A DNA stretch of 64,000 nucleotides from assembly GCA_964523735.1 (NCBI GenBank), contig CAZFYZ010000001.1:1-64000 (forward strand). Direction: 5' to 3'. Within the stretch, counting starts at the first letter, position 1; each line of letters starts with the position of its first letter. This document shows positions 9,737 to 16,900 of the stretch, piece after piece. The stretch is from CAZFYZ01 sp964523735 (GTDB lineage: Bacteria > Armatimonadota > UBA5829). The translations under genes and the position numbers were made by a program. A model generated the notes under the pieces. That model saw only the letters and a program-made list of their open reading frames with translations, was not told where the DNA came from and ran no database searches.

Positions 9737-10014
9737 TTCTATGCTTCGTGGACTGCATTCCGTCCCGAAGCTAGTTCCCGTACTTCTGGTCACTTTCCTG
9801 TTTAGCAAACCCCTGCTCTCAGTCGATAATGCATATTGGCGGGATGCAGGGAATCAGCCGAGTCCCGCAGAACTCACAGATAGACAACCACGGCCGCTTG
9901 GCCGGGAAGGGGGCGAACGTAACGATGTCGGTCATATTGACAACCACAAACCACTACTCCCGCGGTGCACATTCGCCCCGAGCCTGCGTCTAGATAGGCC
10001 ACGTAACATAGCCA
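9737..10014. other. Non-coding stretch upstream of the palindrome array
   Basis: About 280 bases between the PEP-CTERM gene and the repeat array. An open frame runs through it into the sigma-like gene, but it has no ribosome site and would translate the tandem repeats, so I treat it as non-coding. No promoter of good quality was found. Confidence 0.5.
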
Positions 10015-10180
10015 GAGTCCCACGTATCGGGACAAGGTGTCCTGATACAACGGAGAGAATCCCACGTATCGGGACAAGGTGTCCTGATACAACGGAAAGA
10101 GTCCCACGTATCGGGACAGGGTGTCCTGATACAACGGAAAGAGTCCCACGTATCGGGACAGGGTGTCCTGATACAACGGA
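10015..10180. repeat. Four tandem 42-base repeats, each with a 23-base palindrome
   Basis: Four near-identical units with an exact 42-base period start at 10015, 10057, 10099 and 10141. Each holds the palindrome TATCGGGACA-N3-TGTCCTGATA (10025-10047, 10067-10089, 10109-10131, 10151-10173), ten-base arms with one mismatch and a three-base loop AGG or GGG. A related perfect palindrome follows the adjacent gene at 10864. The array could be a multi-site operator, an RNA hairpin array or a REP cluster. It lies about 80 bases upstream of the sigma-like gene start. Confidence 0.9.
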
Positions 10181-10201
10181 TGGCAACCTTCGGATAACAA
10201 G

Positions 10202-10246
10202 ATCGGGCACGCGAGCAAGTGCACTCGCGGCCCGATTTCGCGTTTT
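10202..10246 (+). terminator. Terminator-like or attenuator hairpin before the sigma-like gene
   Basis: ATCGGGC, an unpaired A, CGCGAG, an eight-base loop, CTCGCG and GCCCGAT form a 13-pair stem, followed by TTCGCGTTTT. It ends only three bases before the ribosome site GGAGGAG of the next gene, so it could terminate leader transcripts or regulate entry into the gene. Confidence 0.5.
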
Positions 10247-10259
10247 CCGGAGGAGAAGC

Positions 10260-10850
10260 TTGGAGCTTACCCGTTGCATCAAACACGCGCGAGACGGTGA
10301 CCTGACGGCCACACGCAGGCTAGTCGAGGCGCTGCGTCCGCGCATAACAAGAATGGCATTCCACTACGCCCGCCGCTGTGGCGAGGACCCCGATGACATG
10401 GTCCAGGAAGCTTGGGCCGCTGTCCTCGAAGCCTTGCCCGAGGTCGACGTCGCGATAGGCTCACCGGAGCAGTATCTGATCCGATGCGCTCGCTGGCGCG
10501 TGCTGGACTCGATCAAACGCGCCCGCGTCCGGAGGTGCGAGCGGTTCTCAGAGGTCGAGTGCGCCGACTCTAACATCGACTCGCGCGCAGATCGTCCTGC
10601 ACGTCGCGTACTGGACGGGCGATTCACGGCACGTCACTTGCCCGACGACGAGCGCATACTCTCGGAGGTATGTGTTGCTGAGTTTCGTTCGATGCTGCGC
10701 GAGCCGCAGCGCGCAGTGCTCGAATGCCTGCTTGCCGGCCTAACCTGGCGGGAGGCCGGGAGTGCTCTGGGCTGCACGTCAGCAAATGTCGCCTACTACG
10801 TGCGGCAGATCAAACGCCGGTATGTGGAGTGGTCGGGACAGGCGCCTTAG
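10260..10850 (+). CDS. Sigma-70 family (ECF-like) RNA polymerase sigma factor
   Basis: 196 residues from TTG 10260, which follows AGGAG by four bases; the frame is open further upstream but only through the repeat array. The region-2 helix is seen in EDPDDMVQEAWAAVLEAL and the following QYLIRCARWRVLDSIKRARVRR. The C-terminal region-4 helix-turn-helix is seen in REPQRAVLECLLAGLTWREA and ALGCTSANVAYYVRQIKRRY. It should direct RNA polymerase to its own promoter set. No anti-sigma gene lies next to it on this strand. Related palindromes lie on both sides, which is unusual; see the hunt section. Confident as sigma-70-like, uncertain as to subgroup. Confidence 0.75.
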   Translation: MELTRCIKHARDGDLTATRRLVEALRPRITRMAFHYARRCGEDPDDMVQEAWAAVLEALPEVDVAIGSPEQYLIRCARWRVLDSIKRARVRRCERFSEVECADSNIDSRADRPARRVLDGRFTARHLPDDERILSEVCVAEFRSMLREPQRAVLECLLAGLTWREAGSALGCTSANVAYYVRQIKRRYVEWSGQAP

Positions 10851-10863
10851 CACGACTTCCGTT

Positions 10864-10888
10864 GTTTCGGGACACCCTGTCCCGAAAC
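10864..10888. repeat. Perfect palindrome downstream of the sigma-like gene
   Basis: GTTTCGGGACA-CCC-TGTCCCGAAAC, eleven-base perfect arms with a three-base loop, 13 bases after the stop codon. It shares the CGGGACA-N3-TGTCC core and the three-base loop with the four upstream palindromes. There is no T tract, so a classical terminator is less likely than a REP-type or protein-binding element. Confidence 0.85.
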
Positions 10889-10973
10889 GTCAGGCTTAGC
10901 ACCGCGCGTGGCCCAGTCTATATAGCGCATGGAGGCGACGCACAATCCGGCCTCCAGAAGGAGGTGGGTGACT

Positions 10974-11018
10974 ATGACCAGCAGTCTAACACCCGCCCCT
11001 GGAGCAGGGCGCCGGTAG
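10974..11018 (+). CDS. Possible 14-residue leader peptide
   Basis: ATG 10974 is preceded nine bases upstream by AAGGAGG, the strongest ribosome site in the area. The frame reads MTSSLTPAPGAGRR and stops at 11018, 22 bases before a very stable hairpin at 11041. A strong ribosome site with a tiny ORF and a hairpin behind it is the layout of leader-peptide attenuation, but the next gene on this strand is absent (the following genes are on the minus strand). Chance is a real alternative. Confidence 0.3.
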   Translation: MTSSLTPAPGAGRR

Positions 11019-11040
11019 TGACGACCCGGGCAAATGCTCC

Positions 11041-11072
11041 GCCTGGCCGCCGGTTTCGCTCGGCGGCCAGGC
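11041..11072. promoter_or_regulatory. Very stable hairpin
   Basis: GCCTGGCCGCCG, loop GTTTCGCT, CGGCGGCCAGGC: a perfect 12-pair GC-rich stem. It is not followed by T residues on either strand. It could end transcripts from both sides or be part of a structured RNA. Confidence 0.6.
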
Positions 11073-11124
11073 ATAGGTACACTGCAGGGGCGAAGCATTT
11101 GCTGCCAGGGGTTTGTCCGCAGAG

Positions 11125-11169
11125 AAGAGCCCCTGACGCCTGCCAGGGGCGTCAGAGACGCCCGCTACA
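11125..11169. repeat. Dispersed repeat family B, copy 1
   Basis: Contains CTGACGC and GCGTCAG as inverted arms (11131-11137, 11148-11154). Positions 11141-11166 are identical over 26 bases to the reverse complement of 39905-39930, between flgL and flgK. Both copies end in CGCTACAAC or GCTACAAC. REP-type intergenic element. Confidence 0.7.
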
Positions 11170-11186
11170 ACTCTATCGCAACAGCC

Positions 11187-12284
11187 TCACTTCTGCGGCC
11201 AGTCTATGATCAGCGTATCGCCTTGCACATAGCAGGTCAGGCCGTTCTGCCTCAGGAGAGACTCCAGCGCCTGCGAGAGTGGCACGTTGTTGTAGTTCAG
11301 GGTGTAGGTCACCTCAGGCAGCGCGGGCAGGATCCGGTAGTTCACCCCCGCGTCGGAGAGAAGCTTGCCGATGGCCCCAGCCAGCGGCAGGCTGCTGATG
11401 GAGGTCGTGACTGTCTTCGTGCCGATCAGCGGATTGGTCTTGTCCACGGTCTGCCCCATTGGCTCGATCACGATGACGTTACCCTCAACATGGAACGCGA
11501 AGCCCTGGTTGCGCAGGGCTGATTCCAGCGCCCCAGCGAGCGGCACATTGTTGTAGCTGAGGCTGATCGTCGGGCTTTGGGGGAGGGGCGAGGTGAACCG
11601 GTAGTTCACCCCTGCATCTCTGAGCAGCTTTTCAATGGCCTCGTTGAATGGCAGGTTCTGGATGTTGTTGTTGACGCGTATGTCGGCCAGCCACTGCGGA
11701 ACATCGATGTTGCTGCCCGTGCCCATGAATCCTGGCATGACTCCGCTGCCGGTCATTGAACCGCTGGATGTGCTGGTCGTTGTCGAAGTGCTGGTCTGGC
11801 AGTCTCCAGAGCCGCCGCTCACACCTGCTGAGGCTCCTCCCCAGCCGCCCCCGCCTGCGCCGCCTCCAGCCATGCCACCGGCGGATCCGGACGTCATTAC
11901 TCCGGACGACATCCCGGTCCCACCCATCTGCAGCCCGATTGCCCCTCCGGGGGTGGCCGCGTCGATGACCACAACGTCACGATCCACGAAGTACTTGAGC
12001 CCCTGCGATGGCAGGAACATGTCCAATACCATGCCGAGTGGCACATTGCTGAAGCTCGTGCTGATCGCGCAGTTCGTCGGCAGTTGGGGCAGCACCTTGT
12101 ACTTGACTCTGGCGGACTTGAAGATCTGGTCGATTGCGACGGGGAGTGTCTGGTTCTGTACGCTGGTGTTGACCATAACGTTATTAAGCCAAGCGGGGGG
12201 GGCCTGGTTCTGCGAGGCGCACGGCGCGGTGCAAATGCCGATCAAGACTGTGCAGTAGGCGATGCCCAATGCTATGGTTCTCAT
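11187..12284 (-). CDS. Exported protein with three STN (secretin/TonB short N-terminal) repeats
   Basis: 365 residues; ATG 12284 follows AAAGGAG by eight bases. A signal peptide runs to about residue 25 (ending CASQ). Three copies of an STN-type fold lie at about 37-110, 199-270 and 285-363; each has a block such as NNVPLSQALESLLRQNGLTCYV followed by a strand VIVIE or LIIDW. A glycine- and methionine-rich linker (about 120-165) separates repeats 1 and 2. STN domains occur in secretins, TonB receptors and FecR-type sensors. It is the third gene of a sigma/anti-sigma operon, one base after the anti-sigma stop, so it may be a sensor or a target of that system. Confidence 0.7.
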   Translation of the reverse strand: MRTIALGIAYCTVLIGICTAPCASQNQAPPAWLNNVMVNTSVQNQTLPVAIDQIFKSARVKYKVLPQLPTNCAISTSFSNVPLGMVLDMFLPSQGLKYFVDRDVVVIDAATPGGAIGLQMGGTGMSSGVMTSGSAGGMAGGGAGGGGWGGASAGVSGGSGDCQTSTSTTTSTSSGSMTGSGVMPGFMGTGSNIDVPQWLADIRVNNNIQNLPFNEAIEKLLRDAGVNYRFTSPLPQSPTISLSYNNVPLAGALESALRNQGFAFHVEGNVIVIEPMGQTVDKTNPLIGTKTVTTSISSLPLAGAIGKLLSDAGVNYRILPALPEVTYTLNYNNVPLSQALESLLRQNGLTCYVQGDTLIIDWPQK

Positions 12285-12285
12285 C

Positions 12286-13077
12286 TCAGAGCTCCTTTTG
12301 ATTCCTGCTGATCTCGGGTTCGTATTGTATCAGCTGCGCGTCATCTGCTACTCCGGAAATCCGCCGTTTCTCGCGGTAGATCGTGACGGCGCCGGTGGAC
12401 GGGTCTACGCGGGTGATCTCCATCGAAGACTCCCCAACAACGAACTGCCCTGGGCCGACTCGCGGCGGTGCCGGCGTCCTCACCACCTGCGTGTCATCGG
12501 GCAGAGCCACTTGAGCGTCCTGCTCCGGCTTGGGCTTGAGCGGCTCTGTGACCGAGGCCTGGTTACCCGGCTGCAGGTTTCTCCTCACTGACGGGACAGG
12601 TGCTCGCCTGGAGTGCTTAGCTACGGCTCGTGGTCGAGGTGTTCCCGGCACGTTGACTCTACGTGTTTGGAGAGCAGTCTGCTGGTTATCCGGCACGTCA
12701 GTGACTTTGACTTTGGGAGTAGACTGCTTAATGGCGGTCTGATTGATACCGCCCCGATGCTTGTCCTGCGCAGGACCCATAAGCAGCGTCGCGCAACAGA
12801 CAACCACCAGCAGGATCACTGCTGACGCAAGCACCGGCACGAGCCATCTTCGCGGCTGCCTCGCGTAATCGGGGAGTTGCAAGAGGGCCAGTTCGTCGGG
12901 AACCGGCAAATGCTCCCATGGCCCCGAGAGTGCTTCCGCATCCGTCCTGTGCTTCTTGTATTCGGTGGAGCAAGCCTCGCACTCGGCCAAGTGCTTCATT
13001 GCATCATCAGCAAGCCACGAATCCAGTTCACCAGCGGCCAGTTCCGGCATTATCTTAGCGAGCTTCCGGCAGTTCAT
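12286..13077 (-). CDS. Zinc-finger anti-sigma factor (membrane)
   Basis: 263 residues from ATG 13077, which overlaps the sigma stop (ATGA), so the pair is translationally coupled. The N-terminal domain carries the zinc anti-sigma motif H29-x3-C33-x2-C36 (HLAECEACS). One membrane helix lies at about 79-100 (VLASAVILLVVVCCATLL). The extracytoplasmic half is basic and proline-rich and ends in a short domain with VVGESSMEITRVDPSTGAV. Known family role: it holds its partner ECF sigma at the membrane until a signal triggers release. The partner is the gene immediately upstream. Confidence 0.85.
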   Translation of the reverse strand: MNCRKLAKIMPELAAGELDSWLADDAMKHLAECEACSTEYKKHRTDAEALSGPWEHLPVPDELALLQLPDYARQPRRWLVPVLASAVILLVVVCCATLLMGPAQDKHRGGINQTAIKQSTPKVKVTDVPDNQQTALQTRRVNVPGTPRPRAVAKHSRRAPVPSVRRNLQPGNQASVTEPLKPKPEQDAQVALPDDTQVVRTPAPPRVGPGQFVVGESSMEITRVDPSTGAVTIYREKRRISGVADDAQLIQYEPEISRNQKEL

Positions 13078-13631
13078 CTCCCCAACTCCTCGTGCTTTCG
13101 TCTGAACGCTTCTCGCGCCCTGTGTAAGCGGCCTCTTGCAGCTTGCGGCGAGCATCCCAGGGCGTCGGCCAGCTCCTGGCTCGACAGGCCCTCGATATAG
13201 AACAGCACCAAAGCTGTTCTGGCGTCCGCCGGCAAGCAGTTCATCAAGTCCATGACACTGCTCTCATCGCGGCCGGTCTGCTCCGGCTCTGGAATCTGTT
13301 CCTGAATGTCTCTGCGTCGCGACTCTTTGCGCGCGTGGTCGCAGCAGATGTTGATCGCGATCCGGCAGACCCACGATCTGAAGCTCGACCTGCCCTGAAA
13401 CGACCGTATTGACTTGTATGCCCGTATGAATGCCGTCTGAGTAGCATCCACGGCATCTTCGGTGGAGCCCAGGACCCGCCGGCACACGTTGTAGATGAAC
13501 TCCTTGTGCCGCTGGAACAGCTGGTCGAAAGCCTCGCGTCTGCCGTCCTGCGCGAGTCTGACGAGAAGCAGATCCGTATCCTGCTCAGCCAAGCTCAATC
13601 CGAGAGTAGTCTCCATAGGCCCCGCACTCAT
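13074..13631 (-). CDS. ECF sigma factor (RpoE-like)
   Basis: 185 residues from ATG 13631, or 180 from ATG 13616. Region 2 is clear: AFDQLFQRHKEFIYNVCRRV, then DAVDATQTAFIRAYKSI and FRSWVCRIAINICCDHARKE. Region 4 follows: LPADARTALVLFYIEGLSSQ and ADALGCSPQAARGRLHRARE. It is the first gene of a three-gene operon with its anti-sigma factor and the STN protein. By family habit it would also activate its own promoter; I did not find a convincing ECF-type GAAC/TCTA pair in the 240 bases upstream. Confidence 0.9.
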   Translation of the reverse strand: MSAGPMETTLGLSLAEQDTDLLLVRLAQDGRREAFDQLFQRHKEFIYNVCRRVLGSTEDAVDATQTAFIRAYKSIRSFQGRSSFRSWVCRIAINICCDHARKESRRRDIQEQIPEPEQTGRDESSVMDLMNCLPADARTALVLFYIEGLSSQELADALGCSPQAARGRLHRAREAFRRKHEELGR

Positions 13632-13875
13632 GAGTGTTCAGAGTTAAGACGATGCGATGGCAGGCAAATGTTACGTGGTTCGGACGCCAACCAGTGTAAT
13701 TTCGCATCTATTCTACAACGGGTGGGGACCACGCGCGCAGACAATGTTGGCGTGATGGATGGCTGCTGCGGGAGCTGCGTAGGAGAAGTGGCCGGCGGGT
13801 GCTTGGCGGCAACGTTACGGCCGGCAAGCGGGGGCTGGGATCTCTCACTTTCCGAAAGCGGCTGCACATAGACGA

Positions 13876-13914
13876 CATCGGCTATATTGCAGTCGCATGG
13901 CAATATAGCCGATG
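13876..13914. terminator. Long perfect hairpin after the giant gene
   Basis: CATCGGCTATATTGC and GCAATATAGCCGATG form a 15-pair perfect stem with a nine-base loop. It lies 32 bases past the stop of the giant minus-strand gene and before the sigma operon, so it most likely ends the giant transcript. It lacks a strong T tract. The remaining bases from 13632 to 13875 show nothing further that I can support. Confidence 0.55.
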
Positions 13915-13945
13915 GTTGATGTCGTGGCACCGACCTCAGCGGAGG

Positions 13946-16900
13946 CTACTGGTTGTACACTTCCAGGCTTATGCCTGGCAGGCCAGTGTTACCCAGGCTG
14001 CCTCCGCCTCCGGCGAATGGCGCGAAGATGAACTCGTTGGCTCCGACAGTGATCGGCGAGTTGAACGCAAATATGCATATCGAGGGGCCGCCAGGGCCTC
14101 CTGAGCCGTGGCCGCCGTTACCGCCCTTGCCCCCGACTCCGCCGTTGCCACCCGCGCCGATCTCGTCCGTATCAAGCGCCGCTCCGTAGCCGCGTGACCC
14201 GCCATTGCCGCCAGCGCCGCCGGCGCCTCCGGCCCCGCCTATTCCGCCACTTCCGGAAGTGAGTTGGTTGCTGTCTACTGTGGCGACCGCATTAGCGATG
14301 AAGACAGCGAACGATCCGCCGCCGCCCTGACCGCCGCTGCCTCCCGCGCCCGCAGCGCCTCCGCCACCGCCACCGCCTCCGCCGTTGCCGGAGCCGTCGA
14401 TGACAAAGAAGCCGGACTGTGCGCCACCGCCGCCTCCGCCTCCGCCGCCGCCGCCGTTGCCGCCGGTGGAGCCATTACCGCTGGTCGGAGGGAGATACAT
14501 CCCGTCGGCGACGGTGCCGATTGCCGAGGCTTGCGCGCCGTTCACTCCGTCAGCTCCGTCAGCGCCGTTTTGCCCGTCGCCGCCGCGCTTGCCGGGGTTG
14601 CCCCACGCGCCGCCGGATCCGCCATAAGCGCCACCCGCTCCATATCCGCCCGCCTGGCCGTTATGCTCGCCCGCAACGCCGCCCTGGCCGCCATATCCGC
14701 CAAACATGCCGCACGCAGAGTTCCCGTATGCGCCTCCGTAACCGGGCGGTGTGCCATCGCAGTTGCCGTTTCCCCCGGGACCACCCTGGCCTCCGGCTTG
14801 GCCGGCCGGCCCAGCAACGCCATCCGCGCCGACAGCCCCGCTCCCGGCAGCAATAGCATTACAGCTCAAGACCACGTTGCCGGTTCCGTTGCTGATGAGC
14901 ACGCCATAGCTGCTGCCGCCGGCAGTTGTTGCGTTGGCTGAGAATATGCTGAAGCCCTCGATGTGCGTTTCCTGGGTGATCGCGTTGGCTGAGATAGCCA
15001 CAGTCCCGCCAATGATGCTGGTTATGTTGCTCAGCGACCGGCCCCAACGTGCTGTCCCGTCGTAGAGGCCGTAGATGCTCACGCCAGATTGCATTGCCAG
15101 TGTGCCGCCGGTTGGCGAGTAGGCTCCGGCCGCGACGTAAACGTCTTTTCTTGGGGAGGCGGCAGCAGCGAGCTCGATGCCTCTTTCAATTGTGGCCACC
15201 GGCCTGTCGAGGGTGCCTGAGTTCGAGTCGCTGCCCCACGGGCTCGGCGCGACGAAGACTGCGCGCGATATGTCACCATCGATGCCGTCGCCGTTGGTGT
15301 CCTCGAAGAGGCAATCAGGCCTGTCGGGCGTGCCGTCCCCTGTCATTACCGATATGTCCGACGTAGAATTTGCGAGCACAACGGGTAGTGACTCTGACTC
15401 GTGCAGATACATCGAGGATATCCCGGTTGCAGTTACCTGAGTTCCGGCCTTGGGCACCGGCATGGTCGGCAGCATCACCCTTATGCCTGCTCCTCCCAGC
15501 GGATCAGCTGGGAGTCCTTCGGGCTGGGTGACCGGACCATCCCAAATGTCGATGAACTCTCCCTCTGGATCGACGTAGGAGACATGCCCCACGACCTTCA
15601 CGAGCAGGCCGATGTTGTTCAATCCCACTCCGCCCTTGATGCCCTTCTGTCCCCTGCCCGAATCGGTATCATAGTTGAGGTCAGCTCCGCCAATTGAACG
15701 CGGAGCCATCAACAGCGGCCTGACGATCCCCGACCCCATTGGGATGACGGAGGTCGGCTCGATGTATCTCTCGCCGGCGTCATTGGTGCGCATGGCCCCT
15801 CTGATTCTGACGGCGCTGCCCTCAGTGATGGTCTGGAAGGTGCCCTGGACCCTGATCCCGGAAGAGCGATCGGGCGATCCGATGTAGAAGAAGCCGGGCC
15901 AGATCCTGCTGACGATACCGTCGGGTATGTCCACGTCCGATCCGTCGCCCAGCAGCTTTCCGCCGCTGACGGTTGGGGCGATGACGGTAAGCGCCGCTGT
16001 GCTGGACGCGAAGGGTGCTCCGCCTGCCGGAGTCATCAGGACGTCATATCGGCCCGCGTCGTCTATCTGGACCTGGCTGATTACCAGCGTGTCGAGCTGT
16101 GTTCCCGAGACTCGTCCTGATTCCTGAAGAGGGATTCCGTTCTTGCGCCACTGGATCGCGCAGTCGCCGCTCAAGCCTATTCGGAAGACGGCTGTCCCGC
16201 CTACCGGCGCAGTGAATGGCTGGGGTTGCGCTGTGATCACGACAGCCGGACCCACCTGAATGTACGCAGTCGCGATGTTGCTGAAGACGGGGTTCTGGGT
16301 CTCCCCCTCGTAGTTGCCACGCGCGACATACTGGAACGAGTCCGTGCCTGTGAAGCCTGCGGGAGGCTGGTAGGAGAAACCTCCCTCACCGTCGGCGCTG
16401 AAAATCACAGTTCCGCCTTGAGCCGTTGTCCGCTGCCCGCCCGGCTGGCTCGACTGGTCGAACACGGCCACGACCTCGTAACCAACGTGTTCGGGGCTGA
16501 TAGTGGGCTCCGGGGCATCGTTGGCCAGCACGCCGGCGGACGAGGCGACTGCCAAAGCACCGCCGGCAGCGATGTAGTGATCGTCGTTTGCGAGCTGAAG
16601 CCGTCCCGGCTGAATGTCTGCCAGAGCAGCCAGAGCATACTTGATATAGGGGTGACTCTCCGTCGACTGCGTTGAATCGGGCGCAGCAGCCGTGTCGAGG
16701 GCAGTCTGCAGTGCACTCGCCCTCTCAGCCATCAGTCCGATCAGATCGGGCGCAGCGTCAGGGATAGCTGTTGCCGCGTCCTGATAGACTCTGCTGACGC
16801 CGTCTTTGCCAAGCCCGATCCCGTCGCCCTTCAGCAGGCCCCGCAGGAGCTGGTTTCTGTCCATGCTCTGGGGGAAACCGAGGCTTACGTAGGCCTCGAT

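Noticed and set aside
10015..10180. Tandem repeats considered as a CRISPR array
   Set aside because: The units are 42 bases and nearly identical throughout, with no variable spacers.
9741..10259. Long open frame joined to the sigma-like gene, which would give a 369-residue protein with repeated RIGTRCPDTTE units
   Set aside because: The repeats are 42 bases (14 codons), so any open frame stays open through them. There is no ribosome site at 9741, while TTG 10260 has AGGAG. The palindromes explain the repeats better as DNA or RNA elements.
14280..14860. Opposite-strand open frames within the Gly-rich coding region
   Set aside because: Gly-rich GC-rich codons leave stops rare on both strands. 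The minus-strand protein has a signal peptide, ribosome site and domain order; the opposite frames have none.
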